Shown here one piece after another: positions 61,909 through 64,000 of a stretch of DNA of 64,000 nt. The notes under the pieces were generated by a model, which did no database searches, was not told where the DNA came from, and saw only the letters and a list, made by a program, of their open reading frames with translations. This DNA comes from Corydoras sp. C115 (Eukaryota > Chordata > Actinopteri > Siluriformes > Callichthyidae): NCBI GenBank assembly GCA_019802505.1, contig JAFMOC010000009.1, positions 7,319,001-7,383,000 of the forward strand, read 5' to 3'. Within the stretch, counting starts at the first letter, position 1, and the number at the start of each line of letters is the position of its first letter. The position numbers and the translations under genes were made by a program.

Positions 61909-62183
61909 ATTAAACTTACTATAGGAAACAATCAGCAGGAACTTGCTGAGTGTAGTGTTTAATTATGTCCAGTAGAGGGAAGCATTGGCGCATATACTAC
62001 AACATTTTTCCACATTTTCCATTTTTCCTCTTTATCCTCTTCACCGCAATAAACAATATTTATTAATTAATGTTTGATTTACAGACTCATTATACGGGTT
62101 TTACTTTTTAGCCTTCGCATTTACATCATTTCTTTTTTGAAGGCACTCCTGCAGTGTCTTCAAAATGTTTTTTTCACAATAAA
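61909..62183 (+). terminator. catsperg: Candidate catsperg poly(A) signals
   Basis: ATTAAA at 61909-61914, AATAAA at 62048-62053 and AATAAA at 62178-62183 follow the last exon. Which one is used cannot be told. Confidence 0.4.
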
Positions 62184-62289
62184 GTGATAGCAATTATAAA
62201 ACGCACGACATGAAGACTTTAAGCGTGGATTGCTTTCCCCGGTTTATTTATCAAACAACACTTTCACGTCACACGTAACCTTTTAATTA

Positions 62290-62665
62290 AATTGAACAGG
62301 TCGTTGGGGGCGTGGCTTCTATGCTCGCCCCGCCCCTCACGCCGTGTTAGTTTGGCACAGCTGGGCGTTCATGCGCGCAAAGACGCGGAGAGAGAGAAGC
62401 GCAGGACAGCCGTCTAAAGCCGTCATTACCCAAACAATCCGCAACAACGCGCGAACGGAGGACATGGCATCATCAGCAAACATCTCTACAGCACATTAAT
62501 GTCTTTATTAGAGATTTAAGTTGCGGTAGGACTTGCTGGTGGACTGACTGCGGCCGCTTCTCTTCGGTTTTTCGTGATTTAAAACGCGCAGATACTGGAT
62601 CTAAATGGAAAACTGAGCTGGATGTCTTATTTTTAATTGGAGCTGAAACTACAAGTCCTGTTTCC
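62290..62665 (+). promoter_or_regulatory. GC-rich promoter and leader of the next gene
   Basis: Composition turns GC- and CpG-rich (ggggcgtggc, cgccccgcccc, GC-box-like) at about 62300-62470. The leader carries four short upstream ORFs: 62464-62499 (11 residues), 62499-62519 (6 residues, its ATG overlapping the TAA of the first), 62605-62616 and 62622-62636. It ends at a splice donor at 62701. Confidence 0.6.
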
Positions 62666-62700
62666 ATGCATACCAGTGTCGGGAGTGATGATAAACCCGG
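62666..62700 (+). CDS. First coding exon of an unidentified gene (partial)
   Basis: The last ATG before the donor gg|gtaaga opens MHTSVGSDDKP in phase 2. It lies in a GC-rich first exon, which supports a real gene start, but eleven residues are too few to name the gene. Another ATG (62688) in a different frame also reaches the donor, so the coding frame is not settled. The remaining exons lie beyond 64000. Confidence 0.35.
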
Positions 62701-63768
62701 GTAAGAAAATCTACAACTAAAGATCAAATAGAAGCGGTACAGTAATTAGTACAGTACTGTTAATAACAAACTGACTGGAGAACATCCATCGCTGTAACTT
62801 CCTTCCAGAGTCCTTAAAAAATGATCCTCATATTTTCAATTAACAGAAATACCAGGACATGTTTTATGAGTATAACCAGCTATTAAGATCAATCAAAAAC
62901 ACTTATCTGTAGGCTGGAGACTTAAATATACAATTTGATCATCAGGGTTTTCGGTTATTTTTCTGTTCATGGTTCATTATAAGTTTTGGTTACCACCTAA
63001 ATGTAGGAGGAGGTCATATTTTTAGCTACTTTGGGAGTTTTCCTTCTTCCAAAAACGACCTTGAAATATATTTGGTGGCCTTTTCTGGTCCAGAGAACTG
63101 AAGTTTTTAATCAGCCATTGTAACAGTTTTCACGCTGTTAATAGTGTCAGTCACAATGACCATTTAAGAGGGTCACAATAATGATAAAATAAAACCACAC
63201 TGTTTAGAATAACTTAAGTATAAATTCAACCAAAATGTTGGCACACTTTCTAAAACAGCAAAAATGAAAATGATATGTTATATTGCTGTAATATTTTTTT
63301 AAATGGCTCAGCTGAATAACCTGATCATATTTTGTACGTATATACAAAAAGTGGCATACGCACTCAAAGTTTCTTCTAATGTTGTTTTGGAAGTTTAATT
63401 ATTAGTTTAATAGATATAAAAAGAACATCTAGTTGTTTTGTGTTAAACTTCCTGAATTGTAAGGGAAAAAAACCTTTAATAATTTAATCTATCTGGAGAC
63501 AAAAAGTTGATTTAAATTAAGGTAGTAATGTCAGTTGTTTTCTTTTGAAATGTTTTAACTTTTAAAGGCACTTCAGATCAGATTGAGCCTGTTTTCATCT
63601 CAGATTGATGTCATCTGGTCTCCAGAGCCAGTCTTTGTACCTGGACACACAGTGCTGTAATTTACAGCTCAGGCGTTTGGGTTGTGTGTCCTGCCATTTA
63701 CCAAAGTAAACATAACATCATCTTGTGAAAGGCTGGCTCCCTGTGTCCTGTCATCCATAATGCACTGC

Positions 63769-63846
<78 letters not shown>

Positions 63847-64000
63847 CAGGTTTGTTTAGATAGCTGTTAAAGCCTGCCACTTAGATGGACAATAGTTTAA
63901 ACAGATAGAACAGCCAGCTCATGTGTAATATGTAATCCTTTGCCAATTTCCACCTGTTGCTTCTTCAGCAAGAATGCATTTGCCATTTGGTTTTCTGGCC
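62701..64000 (+). other. Start of an intron, with a (TA)n tract
   Basis: Presumed first intron of the gene starting near 62.4 kb. It is AT-rich, with no recognised exon. A (TA)n microsatellite of about 34 units lies at 63773-63841. Confidence 0.5.

Overview
This window is vertebrate nuclear DNA, most likely from a bony fish of the ostariophysan (perhaps catfish-like) kind. The reasons are split genes with GT/AG introns, compact introns full of (TG)n, (TA)n and (CT)n microsatellites, four copies of a tRNA-headed SINE of a type common in fish, and short hAT transposons with intact target-site duplications. All recognisable genes lie on the + strand. The species assignment is an inference and is weak below the level of teleost.

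Layout: 1-351 holds the last two coding exons of a trypsin-fold serine protease. 2254-4051 is a tiny five-exon FXYD-family gene (58 codons). 5250-15093 is arhgap35 (p190A RhoGAP): a GC-rich non-coding first exon, a 3.7-kb coding exon with GTPase and FF regions, and five small exons carrying the RhoGAP domain; the joined reading frame is 1508 codons. 15.1-22.0 kb is intergenic, with one hAT MITE and two SINEs. 22.1-48.6 kb is il17rd (SEF), with thirteen coding exons and a 15-kb first intron; its first exon encodes the signal peptide but has no in-frame ATG. 49.6-62.2 kb is catsperg, the gamma auxiliary subunit of the sperm CatSper calcium channel, reconstructed here as 28 secure coding exons with an unbroken frame of 1005 codons plus a less certain last exon. 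62.3-62.7 kb is the GC-rich promoter and first exon of one further + strand gene that runs off the window.

The genes do not form a functional unit: a Rho GTPase regulator, an FGF/IL-17 pathway receptor, a pump regulator and a sperm channel subunit are simply neighbours. FXYD, ARHGAP35 and CATSPERG all map to human 19q13, whereas IL17RD maps to human 3p14, so the block looks like a rearranged 19q13-type segment.

The most noteworthy points are the intact catsperg gene (CatSper subunits are reported missing from many teleosts), the run of long (TG)n and (CT)n tracts that abut 3' splice sites of seven catsperg exons, the missing start codon of il17rd, and a cascade of upstream ORFs in the arhgap35 leader, the last of which stops on the main start codon.
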